DNA of 64,000 bases. Origin: Listeria monocytogenes. GTDB taxonomy: Bacteria; Bacillota; Bacilli; Lactobacillales; Listeriaceae. The notes beneath the pieces were generated by a model, which searched no databases, had not been told where the DNA came from, and worked only from the letters and a program-made list of their open reading frames with translations. A program made the position numbers and the translations under genes. Positions 57,403 to 64,000 of the stretch are shown here, in pieces; the first letter of the stretch is position 1, and the number at the start of each line of letters is the position of its first letter. The DNA lies in NCBI RefSeq assembly GCF_900187225.1, contig NZ_LT906436.1, positions 2,605,501-2,669,500 of the forward strand. Reading direction: 5' to 3'.

Positions 57403-58674
57403 TTAGAAAATAGCTGCCCAAGCTTGAGAGAATTTAAGAATAACCCAGTTAAAGAAGTTACCACCCATATCAAGTGTACTAACTTGTGTTGCTCCTTTAG
57501 GGAATTCGTAAACACCTTTCATCATTTCTGTATGAACAAGACCGAAGTCAGTTGCCATAAGAAGCGCTAGTGCAATAACTACAGTTCCAGCTAAAACGGA
57601 ATGAAGAATGTTACCTTTACGAGATGCTACTACGAATGATACGTAGAATGGAATAGTTGCCAAGTCACCAAAAGGAAGTACTTTGTTACCAGGAATGATA
57701 ACAGCTAAGAAAAGAGTGATTGGAACAAGGATTAAACCAGTAGAAATATTCGCTGGGTGACCGATAGAAAGTGCTGCATCAAGACCGATATAAAGTTCGC
57801 GGCCTTTGAAACGAGATTTCATGAATTCACGAGCGGATTCTGAAATTGGAATTAAACCTTCCATTAAAATTTTAACCATACGAGGCATTAAGAACATTAC
57901 CGCACCCATGGACATACCAAGTTGTGCAACTGCCCCAACGTCATAGCCTGCAAGAATACCGATTGCAATACCTAGAATAAGACCCATCATCATTGGTTCC
58001 CCGAAAATACCAAAACGTTTTTGAATAGTTTCTGGGTCAACGTGGATGTTTTTAATACCAGGGATTTTAGCGATTAGCCAACCAACCGGAATACCGATGA
58101 AACCGAATGCTGCTGTAGAACCTGTTGGTAAGGAGATCCCTTTTAAGCCGTAAAATTCTTCTACCATAGGTTGTGTTCTATCTGCCATCCAAAGAACAGC
58201 AACTTCATAGATAATGGCACAAAGAATCGCGAACCACCAGTTACCACCAGTTACGATATAACCAGTTGCACCTGCTGCGATGAAATGCCAATAGTTCCAA
58301 ATATCAATATCGAGTGTTTTCGTAACTTTGAAGAAAATAAGTGCTAAGTTAACTACCAAACAGATTGGAATTAAAATTGCTGCAACTGGAGAAGCCCATG
58401 AAGCCGCGGCTGCTGCTGGCCAACCTGCATCAATAATTGTTAAATTCAGTCCAAAACGCTCAACCATTTGTTGCGCTGCCGGACCTAAGTTACTAGATAG
58501 TAAACTAATAACAAGGTTAATACCTACAAACCCGATACCAATCGTAATCGCTGAACGAAGCGCTTTCTTTGCTGGTACTCGGAAAATTAATGCAATAAAG
58601 AAAATCATAATAGGCAAAATAACTGTAGGCCCCAAGTTTAAAACATACTGTACTCCTGACAGAAGTGTATCCAT
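57403..58674 (-). CDS. PTS EIIC, galactitol (Gat) family
   Basis: Membrane permease subunit, 423 residues, about ten hydrophobic segments. PTVILPIMIFFIALIFRVPAKKALRSAITIGIGFVGINLVI starts it, GGNWWFAILCAIIYEVAVLWMADRTQP is central and SIGHPANISTGLILVPITLFLA follows, all typical of GatC. The sugar is probably a pentitol; I recall that a Gat-type PTS is needed for D-arabitol use in L. monocytogenes, unverified for this locus. Confidence 0.93.
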   Translation of the reverse strand: MDTLLSGVQYVLNLGPTVILPIMIFFIALIFRVPAKKALRSAITIGIGFVGINLVISLLSSNLGPAAQQMVERFGLNLTIIDAGWPAAAAASWASPVAAILIPICLVVNLALIFFKVTKTLDIDIWNYWHFIAAGATGYIVTGGNWWFAILCAIIYEVAVLWMADRTQPMVEEFYGLKGISLPTGSTAAFGFIGIPVGWLIAKIPGIKNIHVDPETIQKRFGIFGEPMMMGLILGIAIGILAGYDVGAVAQLGMSMGAVMFLMPRMVKILMEGLIPISESAREFMKSRFKGRELYIGLDAALSIGHPANISTGLILVPITLFLAVIIPGNKVLPFGDLATIPFYVSFVVASRKGNILHSVLAGTVVIALALLMATDFGLVHTEMMKGVYEFPKGATQVSTLDMGGNFFNWVILKFSQAWAAIF

Positions 58675-58722
58675 TTAATATTTCCTCCTTTTTTCTCTGT
58701 TTAATGATGATTTTTAAACTCC

Positions 58723-58753
58723 CTTGCGCAGCCTTTTATTTAAGGTGCGCAAG
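58723..58753 (-). other. Hairpin at the end of the PTS IIB gene
   Basis: CTTGCGCA-g-CCTT pairs with AAGG-TGCGCAAG around a six-base loop; the upstream arm lies inside the last codons of IIB. No T tract follows. It may set the IIB:IIC transcript ratio. Confidence 0.6.
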
Positions 58754-59017
58754 TATTTCTTCGTCTAATTCTTCCATACCCATACCAGTGATATAAGAAG
58801 TTGCAATAATTGCTGGGATTTTGTAAGTTGTTGGTAAGATAGTTGTTGATACGATTAAGTCTGCTCCGTCTTGCATGGATGCTGCTTCTGAAATTTTAAT
58901 TTGTTTTACTTCTGCATCCACGTTGTTTTCTTTTACCAAACGTTCTACTCTGTCCGTTACTACTGTTGATGTTGCAATTCCTGCTCCACAAGCTACCAAA
59001 ATTTTAAATTGTCCCAT
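58736..59017 (-). CDS. PTS EIIB, galactitol type
   Basis: 93-residue phosphocarrier. ILVACGAGIATSTVVTDRV carries the phosphorylated Cys10. AGGAGGAATTT lies upstream. It sits between IIA and IIC, and a hairpin spans its 3' end. Confidence 0.93.
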   Translation of the reverse strand: MGQFKILVACGAGIATSTVVTDRVERLVKENNVDAEVKQIKISEAASMQDGADLIVSTTILPTTYKIPAIIATSYITGMGMEELDEEILAHLK

Positions 59018-59074
59018 GATAAATTCCTCCTAATTAATTGCTGCGATTTCCCGCGGCTAATTTTCCTGTTTTTT

Positions 59075-59539
59075 TTAAACGGCTATTGTTTCTAAAATTT
59101 GTTTTACTTCGTCTTCATCTTTCGCTCTGAGTAATGCGGCTACATTGTCTTTATCTTGAATCGTCCCCATCAATTGCTGAAGTACCGCGAGCTGGCTGTG
59201 AGGTTCATTTAGTCCAAGTACGAAAATCAAATTCGCTTCAACCGTTTGACCAGCATCTTCCATTAATTTAAATGGAATGCCATCTTTCACAGTGATTACG
59301 GCGATAAATTGTTCCGTAACGCATTCTGGATCCGTGTGCGGTAATGCCACGCCGTATCCATCTAATTTTAGCCCCGTTGGAAAGGTTTGTTCACGGTCTG
59401 TTAGTCTCGTTAAAAAGTCATCCGTAACATACCCTTCAGACTTTCCACTTTCTGCGACCATTTGGAATAGGTCCTCTTGTTTCTCGATATCCGATTGAAC
59501 CCAAACCATTCCTTTTTTCAAAAATTGTACTAAATCCAT
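59075..59539 (-). CDS. PTS EIIA, galactitol/fructose type
   Basis: 154-residue phosphocarrier accepting phosphate from HPr. LDGYGVALPHTDPEC contains the active His68. GLNEPHSQLAVLQQLMGTIQD is typical of the fold. It follows the regulator gene by 33 bases without a terminator, so the regulator and PTS genes are probably co-transcribed. Confidence 0.92.
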   Translation of the reverse strand: MDLVQFLKKGMVWVQSDIEKQEDLFQMVAESGKSEGYVTDDFLTRLTDREQTFPTGLKLDGYGVALPHTDPECVTEQFIAVITVKDGIPFKLMEDAGQTVEANLIFVLGLNEPHSQLAVLQQLMGTIQDKDNVAALLRAKDEDEVKQILETIAV

Positions 59540-59572
59540 TACGAAATCCTCCTGTAATTCTTTCTGACTTCT

Positions 59573-61642
59573 CTACATTGTCTTTTTTGTTTCCAAGTCC
59601 GTGAAGTTTTTAATTATTTGGTGCATTTCTTCTGTGTTCGCAGCATCCGCAAGTTTTTTCAGTTCTTTTTTGTTCTCCGATAATTCCATCAATTGTAGTA
59701 AAGCTGTGAAGTGAGCGTTTTTATCTATGGCTGCAATGACAACGATAAAATGTAGTTCTTTACCGCCTTCGAGTGGCAGACCTTCTTCTAGATAAAGCAA
59801 GCTCATTCCGAGGCTATTTACTCCTTTTTCCGTTTCAGCATGAGGGATAGCTATCGTATTACGGAGAATGATGTTCATAATCGGTGCTGGATATTGCCGT
59901 TTCATTTCTTCCACGTAGGCTGGCTCCACCACTCCCGCTGAAAGTAACGGTAAAGCTGCATGATAAATTGCTTCATGCCAATCTTTCACTGATTTCTTAC
60001 GTGTGATTCGCGTTACTTCAAGCAAATCTGCGAGTGAGCTTTTGCCTTCGTGTTTAGATGTGTTTTCTTCTGGAACTGGCATTAAATAGTCTGCTAGCAC
60101 TTTTTCAAGACGGGCAGCATCTTTAATATCAGCAAATTTGGAAATTGTTTTCATTAATTGATCGACGCTTATATTCACCTCATCCACTAAGTAAACCGAC
60201 CGCATCACCCGGCGTCTAAGCTCCAGGCGCTCTTTCCCATCCATCAATTGGTTGATAAGGAAAAATTTCTTGTCGGTCGAAAGTGGCACTGCGGAAAATA
60301 CAATGTCATAACCTAACTTTGTTTGTTCAAATTCTCGAATCGACATCGCTTGATAGAAAAATATTTCCGGGAAAAGGCTTCGTAATGTTTTTTCCATCAA
60401 TCTCGAAATCGACAATCCGTTCGGACAAACCACAACTGCTTTTAGTCTCGTTTGTAATTTCTCTGTGGATTCGATTAAATGCCCTCCAATGAAAAGGGTA
60501 ATAAATATACTTTCATTTTCAGGAACTTTGCTACCAATAAAACGTTCTAATGGTGCTAACGACTCTTTCACGATGTAATGCACGGCTTGGAATTCTTGAT
60601 CAATCTTGTCTAAAATGCTGTAATCTGTTGTAAGATGATACTTAATCCGATAATACGCAGGTTTAATATGTGCAAATAATTTTTCAAGTAACGATTCTTT
60701 GTCTACTAGTTGAATACAAGCCTTTTTCTCAAATTCGCTTAGAACTTGTTCCAGTGCCAGTCTTAACTTGTGCGTTTCCTCCGATTTCAAATATTGTTTC
60801 GGAAGTACATTGGAAGTTAAAAGTTGCAAGGTGATGTACATTCGCTCTGCTTCTGGCATATTCGGCTCTTCTTCAATAAAAATCTCTGCTGCTCCGTATT
60901 CCCGAGTATCTGACAATTCATTGTAGTCAATCAGGAAAGATGTCGTAATTGTTTGCCCTTTCTTCATCCGCCGAAAAACAGCTTCTAAAATGTAAGGCAG
61001 TATTTGCATTTTATTGTCAATAAAATGCAAATTCAGGTGATGCTCGACTTGTTCCAATTTTTCCCGAAGCTCTTTAATTCTCGCTTCATCCACTTGCATG
61101 AAATCCTGTAAATACTCTTCGCCGCCAAAACTTTCTATGATGTGTTCTGCCGCATAAATGAGCGCCGTCCGCTGGTTCCACTCATCTCCATCAATTAAAT
61201 AGCCACGCATTCGTGAATATTTTACTTCGAGGTTGAATTTATCGAGTGTCTTTTGTACCAGCTTCAAGTCTCGTAATACGGTGTTCTTACTCACCTCCAG
61301 CTCGCTTATAAAGTGATTAAGGGATAACTCTTCACTTCCTGTTGTTAACATGAGGATGATTAGACTAGCGCGCTCCTTTTCTGACGGGATGTACCAATCT
61401 GTTTTTTCGCCATCTTCCTCACCAATGATTTGAAACAGGTCAGGTTCTACGATAAATCGACCATTTGCAGCTCGATGAATCTTCGGATAAGTCTGTTCTT
61501 CTAGCCAGTTGTTAATTTTTTGGAAACTATAGTCGACTTGTCTTCGAGTTAAACCAAATTTTGCTTGTAAGTTCGTACTCGATGTGTCAGGATGTCGTAA
61601 GAGTTCTTTTAAAAGTGAATTACTTCTCTCATCCAAATACAT
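59573..61642 (-). CDS. BglG/MtlR-type PRD regulator of the Gat-type operon
   Basis: 689-residue PTS-controlled regulator with the same layout as the one at 42471-44537. N-terminal HTH (LLRHPDTSSTNLQAKFGLTRRQVDYSFQKINN), second HTH with ELEVSKNTVLRDLKLVQ, two PRD domains (about 190-400), an EIIB-like domain with AVVCPNGLSISRLME, and a C-terminal EIIA-like domain with IAIPHAETEKGVNSLG. GGAGGG precedes the ATG. First gene of the operon and its likely activator. Confidence 0.92.
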   Translation of the reverse strand: MYLDERSNSLLKELLRHPDTSSTNLQAKFGLTRRQVDYSFQKINNWLEEQTYPKIHRAANGRFIVEPDLFQIIGEEDGEKTDWYIPSEKERASLIILMLTTGSEELSLNHFISELEVSKNTVLRDLKLVQKTLDKFNLEVKYSRMRGYLIDGDEWNQRTALIYAAEHIIESFGGEEYLQDFMQVDEARIKELREKLEQVEHHLNLHFIDNKMQILPYILEAVFRRMKKGQTITTSFLIDYNELSDTREYGAAEIFIEEEPNMPEAERMYITLQLLTSNVLPKQYLKSEETHKLRLALEQVLSEFEKKACIQLVDKESLLEKLFAHIKPAYYRIKYHLTTDYSILDKIDQEFQAVHYIVKESLAPLERFIGSKVPENESIFITLFIGGHLIESTEKLQTRLKAVVVCPNGLSISRLMEKTLRSLFPEIFFYQAMSIREFEQTKLGYDIVFSAVPLSTDKKFFLINQLMDGKERLELRRRVMRSVYLVDEVNISVDQLMKTISKFADIKDAARLEKVLADYLMPVPEENTSKHEGKSSLADLLEVTRITRKKSVKDWHEAIYHAALPLLSAGVVEPAYVEEMKRQYPAPIMNIILRNTIAIPHAETEKGVNSLGMSLLYLEEGLPLEGGKELHFIVVIAAIDKNAHFTALLQLMELSENKKELKKLADAANTEEMHQIIKNFTDLETKKTM

Positions 61643-61689
61643 ATCGTTCCCTCCTGTTCGTTTTAATTATAAATCTAAATCTAATAAAA

Positions 61690-61733
61690 ATGTACACGCT
61701 TTCATCCCAATAACTTGCGGAAAGAATGTACAT
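61690..61733. promoter_or_regulatory. Inverted repeat operator candidate with a cre-like arm
   Basis: ATGTACA-cg-CTTTC at 61690-61703 and GAAAG-aa-TGTACAT at 61720-61733 are inverted copies 16 bases apart. The left arm plus flank reads TGAAAGCGTGTACA on the minus strand, a cre consensus with one mismatch. It lies just upstream of the regulator's probable promoter. Confidence 0.5.
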
Positions 61734-61959
61734 CATTGGGCTTTACTTGTGACTTTTTTAACAATCCTGTTATTTCCAAATATGTGAAAGTTGCTTGTAA
61801 AGCTTGTTTATAGCGTGATTGTGAAACTTCATGAAGGTAGGTAAAATCTGCTTTGAAACAAAAATGAGAATGAAGTAACGGAGTTTTGCGGGGCGTTGTT
61901 TCTTCTTAATCATACAAAAGATAGGCTGTTCTTTCTACACGTTTTGTAAAAAATAACGC

Positions 61960-61997
61960 AAAAAAAGGCGCAAATGATAAAAAATACCATTCGCGCC
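61960..61997 (-). terminator. Terminator after the CmpB-like gene
   Basis: On the minus strand GGCGCgAATG pairs with CATTtGCGCC and is followed by seven T residues. Confidence 0.9.
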
Positions 61998-62010
61998 ATA
62001 ATCAGTTTCT

Positions 62011-62823
62011 CTATTTTCTTTTCAGTTTATCCACCCGAAGCAAACTTTTGTTGAGATTCTTAAAGGGTGCTGCGCGTTTCACTTTCATTTTCGGGAACGA
62101 TTTTAACATTCGTCGTTCATTAAATTTAAGTTTGCGCATGCTGGCAGCAAGTTCTTTGTCTTGTTTACGTTTTGCTTCAATTTCAGCAATTTTCATATCA
62201 ACATTTTCTTGTTTCTTCAAAAGTCCTTCTTCAAATTCTTTCGCTCGTTCTTTTACACTTGCTTTTAGCTCATTCGCTTGTGCATTTAGTTTTTCATTAA
62301 ATTCGGCAAGTGCTTTTTGGAATGATAGCATACTTGTGACAGATTTAATCGTATCAATAAGCATCAGAACCACGATGAGCGCAGGAATAATCCAGCCACC
62401 CCAGCTTAAAATCCAATCCGCAAATTCGGTGACAAGTGGGTGCAAGAAGCGTACAACGATAATACAAGCAAATCCCCAAAAAATCGAAATCGGCAAGCAA
62501 ATTCGACCTTTTACATTGAGTGGCCAGTTGTGATAATCCCACCATGTTGTATGGAATAATGCTTCCAAAATCGTTGCAGTAACATATTCAATTACCGTAC
62601 ATATAATCATCGAAAAAATAAATAAGGCCCATAAGTTGTTTTGAAACGGTAAAATCATCATTAAAACTGCCGTTACCCCAAACCCGTAAATGGGGCAATA
62701 TGGTCCATACAGAAAACCACGATACACTAACTTCTTTTCTGAAATCGAGCAAAAAACTTCCTCCCAAGCCCATCCAAGAACAGAATAAATGAAGAAGTAT
62801 AGGATAAACATATTAATATCCAT
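62011..62823 (-). CDS. Putative ABC-transporter-type membrane protein (CmpB family)
   Basis: 270 residues, annotated in relatives as Pfam ABC_trans_CmpB; function unknown and no ATPase is adjacent. Seen: five hydrophobic segments in residues 1-165 with YSVLGWAWEEVFCSISEKKLVYRGFLYGPYCPIYG and WDYHNWPLNVKGRICLP, both family motifs. The C-terminal third (about 165-250) is a charged helix rich in Glu/Lys, probably a coiled coil. Monocistronic with a strong terminator. Confidence 0.85.
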   Translation of the reverse strand: MDINMFILYFFIYSVLGWAWEEVFCSISEKKLVYRGFLYGPYCPIYGFGVTAVLMMILPFQNNLWALFIFSMIICTVIEYVTATILEALFHTTWWDYHNWPLNVKGRICLPISIFWGFACIIVVRFLHPLVTEFADWILSWGGWIIPALIVVLMLIDTIKSVTSMLSFQKALAEFNEKLNAQANELKASVKERAKEFEEGLLKKQENVDMKIAEIEAKRKQDKELAASMRKLKFNERRMLKSFPKMKVKRAAPFKNLNKSLLRVDKLKRK

Positions 62824-62896
62824 CTTTTCATCTCCTTTTTGTTTTCTTTTTCACAATCAATTTCATTATAACAGAAATAAGAACTTCTTAACTAAA

Positions 62897-63259
62897 TTAG
62901 TCAAAAAGTTCTGCTTGTTTATATTTTGGCAACTTATTCTTCGCTTCTGAGTAGGCATGCTGAATTAATGCGCGAATCAAGTCTTTATCTCGTTCTTCTT
63001 CCAATAAAACAGAAATCCAAACTCGTTTATTCATATAATAACCGGGAACGATGGCTGGATTTTCTGCGCGAAGTTGCTCACTTTTTTCGGCATCGCACTT
63101 CAAGGTTAAAATGGGATGCCCATTTTTATTCGTTCCGCGCATTGCCATTAGCTGATCCAAGACATGATAGCGCTCCGCTCCCCATTCTTCTTTAAAAGAA
63201 TACTGGACTCCTTTAAGACCACTGATTTCCTCCCGTATCCAAGCAAATTCATCGCTCAT
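62897..63259 (-). CDS. YjbR/MmcQ-family protein
   Basis: 120-residue protein with the CyaY-like fold of the YjbR/MmcQ family, possibly DNA-binding. HPILTLKCDAEKSEQLRAENPAIVPGYYMNKRVWISVLL is the family core. It overlaps the VOC gene upstream by 4 bases (ATGA), so translation is coupled. Confidence 0.88.
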   Translation of the reverse strand: MSDEFAWIREEISGLKGVQYSFKEEWGAERYHVLDQLMAMRGTNKNGHPILTLKCDAEKSEQLRAENPAIVPGYYMNKRVWISVLLEEERDKDLIRALIQHAYSEAKNKLPKYKQAELFD

Positions 63260-63624
63260 TGTGCGGGCTCCAAAATCATAATCTTATTGCCATCTGGGTC
63301 AAGTAAATTCAGTTCACGTCCGCCCCACTCAGCCACACGAGGTTCTGGTGTCTCCACTCCCGCTGTTTGAAGTTCCCGGTACATCTCATCCAAACTAGTA
63401 TCACACGAGAAAACAAACTCCACTTTAGATTCGCTTGCTTCGCCCCATTTGCTATTATTCCAAACAATAATCCCGGGAGCCTTTTCAGAAAAACCTAATT
63501 TCGCTCCGTCATAATTGTCGTACCCTTCGAATACTATCGGAATTCCCAATTTTTCGTGATAAAACGCAACCAACGCCGCCGGATCTTGTGTGGAAATATT
63601 TGTACAAACAAATTCATTAATCAT
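63256..63624 (-). CDS. Glyoxalase/VOC-family protein
   Basis: 122-residue VOC protein, a fold shared by glyoxalases, dioxygenases and antibiotic-resistance proteins; substrate unknown. FVCTNISTQDPAALVAFYHEKLGIPIVFEG starts the first module and GRELNLLDPDGNKIMILEP ends the second. I use ATG 63624, 6 bases after GGAGGTG; an earlier in-frame start at 63639 overlaps that site. Downstream of the AraC-type gene. Confidence 0.87.
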   Translation of the reverse strand: MINEFVCTNISTQDPAALVAFYHEKLGIPIVFEGYDNYDGAKLGFSEKAPGIIVWNNSKWGEASESKVEFVFSCDTSLDEMYRELQTAGVETPEPRVAEWGGRELNLLDPDGNKIMILEPAQ

Positions 63625-63669
63625 TTTAAGCACCTCCATATCATTAGTTTAACAAAGCATTTACGTTTT

Positions 63670-64000
63670 TCATTGTATATTTGCGACATTTTGCAGAAAA
63701 ATTTGCTTCATTTCTTCTGGGGTATGATTACTATATCGTTTAAATTGTTTAATTAAGTGAGCCTGGTCCGTAAACCCATGAAGATAAGCAAGTTCAGCGC
63801 CCGGCACACTTGGATTCTCATATAATGCCTGTAATACTTTTTGGAAACGAATAAGTTTTGCTGTCTGTTTAGGTGCAAGTCCCATGTGTTTTTGAAACAG
63901 CCGTTCTAACTGCCGAACAGATACAGCTCCTAACGCAAATTGATTGGGGTTTTGTAGTAACTTATCAATACTGTTTAAAAAATCAGGATGGACTTGCTTG
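63670..64000 (-). CDS. AraC-family transcriptional regulator (3' part only)
   Basis: The frame is open from its stop at 63670 to the right window edge, so the N-terminal part is missing. Visible is the double helix-turn-helix: VSVRQLERLFQKHMGLAPKQ and AELAYLHGFTDQAHLIKQFKRYSNHTPEEMKQ. It is probably the regulator of the two genes that follow on the same strand, or of a gene outside the window. An internal ATG at 63885 is not the real start. Confidence 0.9.
   Translation of the reverse strand, partial: KQVHPDFLNSIDKLLQNPNQFALGAVSVRQLERLFQKHMGLAPKQTAKLIRFQKVLQALYENPSVPGAELAYLHGFTDQAHLIKQFKRYSNHTPEEMKQIFLQNVANIQ

Larger units (their letters stand above)
61643..62010. other. Control region upstream of the Gat-type operon, no gene
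   Basis: 368 bases. It holds a TATAAT on the minus strand close to the regulator start, an inverted repeat (61690-61733) with a cre-like arm, a second overlapping repeat CCCAAT...ATTGGG (61706-61711 and 61735-61740) and the terminator of the next gene (61960-61997). No convincing ORF was found. Confidence 0.6.

Overview
The window comes from a low-GC Gram-positive bacterium and reads as Listeria, most likely L. monocytogenes. The ribosomal proteins, the order of the S10-spc-alpha and str operons, the flavin-based electron-transfer genes beside the S10 operon and the Listeria-type Cas9 all agree. Most genes are on the minus strand. No transposase, prophage gene, rRNA, tRNA or CRISPR array was found; the array, if present, lies beyond the left edge.

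Layout. 1-2.1 kb: the first 575 codons of a type II-A cas9 (minus strand, cut by the window edge) and its divergent tracrRNA (plus strand). 2.2-2.8 kb: a small unknown gene and a possible toxin-tail remnant. 2.9-7.3 kb: ecfA1-ecfA2-ecfT-truA, then rplM-rpsI behind an L13-type leader. 7.3-10.2 kb: an MgtC-family membrane protein, an acetamidase/formamidase and a winged-helix (HTH_42) protein. 10.4-24.9 kb: the S10-spc-alpha ribosomal superoperon with secY, adk, infA and rpoA; map is not between adk and infA.

25.1-33.6 kb: the extracellular electron transfer locus. fmnA, dmkA, fmnB and pplA are on the minus strand and ndh2, eetA, eetB and dmkB on the plus strand. Ndh2 passes NADH electrons to a demethylmenaquinone made with DmkA/DmkB. 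EetA/EetB link to the envelope and flavin export, FmnA is the EcfT-like export partner, FmnB attaches FMN and PplA is the flavinylated surface lipoprotein. 33.7-36.9 kb: a metallophosphoesterase lipoprotein, a DUF4003-type protein and a SMI1/KNR4 protein.

37.0-44.5 kb: a carbohydrate operon with an Ula/SgaT-type PTS, a phospho-sugar lactonase, a creatininase homologue, a KDGP-aldolase-family protein and a SIS protein, preceded by a PRD regulator and carrying a perfect cre match. 44.7-49.1 kb: the str operon rpsL-rpsG-fusA-tuf. 49.2-51.1 kb: a dGTPase-family protein and an acetyltransferase. 51.3-61.6 kb: a Gat-type PTS operon (PRD regulator, IIA, IIB, IIC, two zinc dehydrogenases, a 27-codon small ORF, RpiB, an AlsE-like epimerase, transketolase, Rpe), which looks like a pentitol-to-pentose-phosphate pathway. 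62-64 kb: a membrane protein, a YjbR-like protein, a VOC protein and the 3' part of an AraC-family regulator cut by the right edge.

The least explained signals are the inverted repeat coinciding with the str promoter, the small ORF and hairpins in the Gat operon, the regulatory sites between pplA and ndh2, and the cas9/tracrRNA promoter region. All claims come from reading the sequence by eye; no database search was run.
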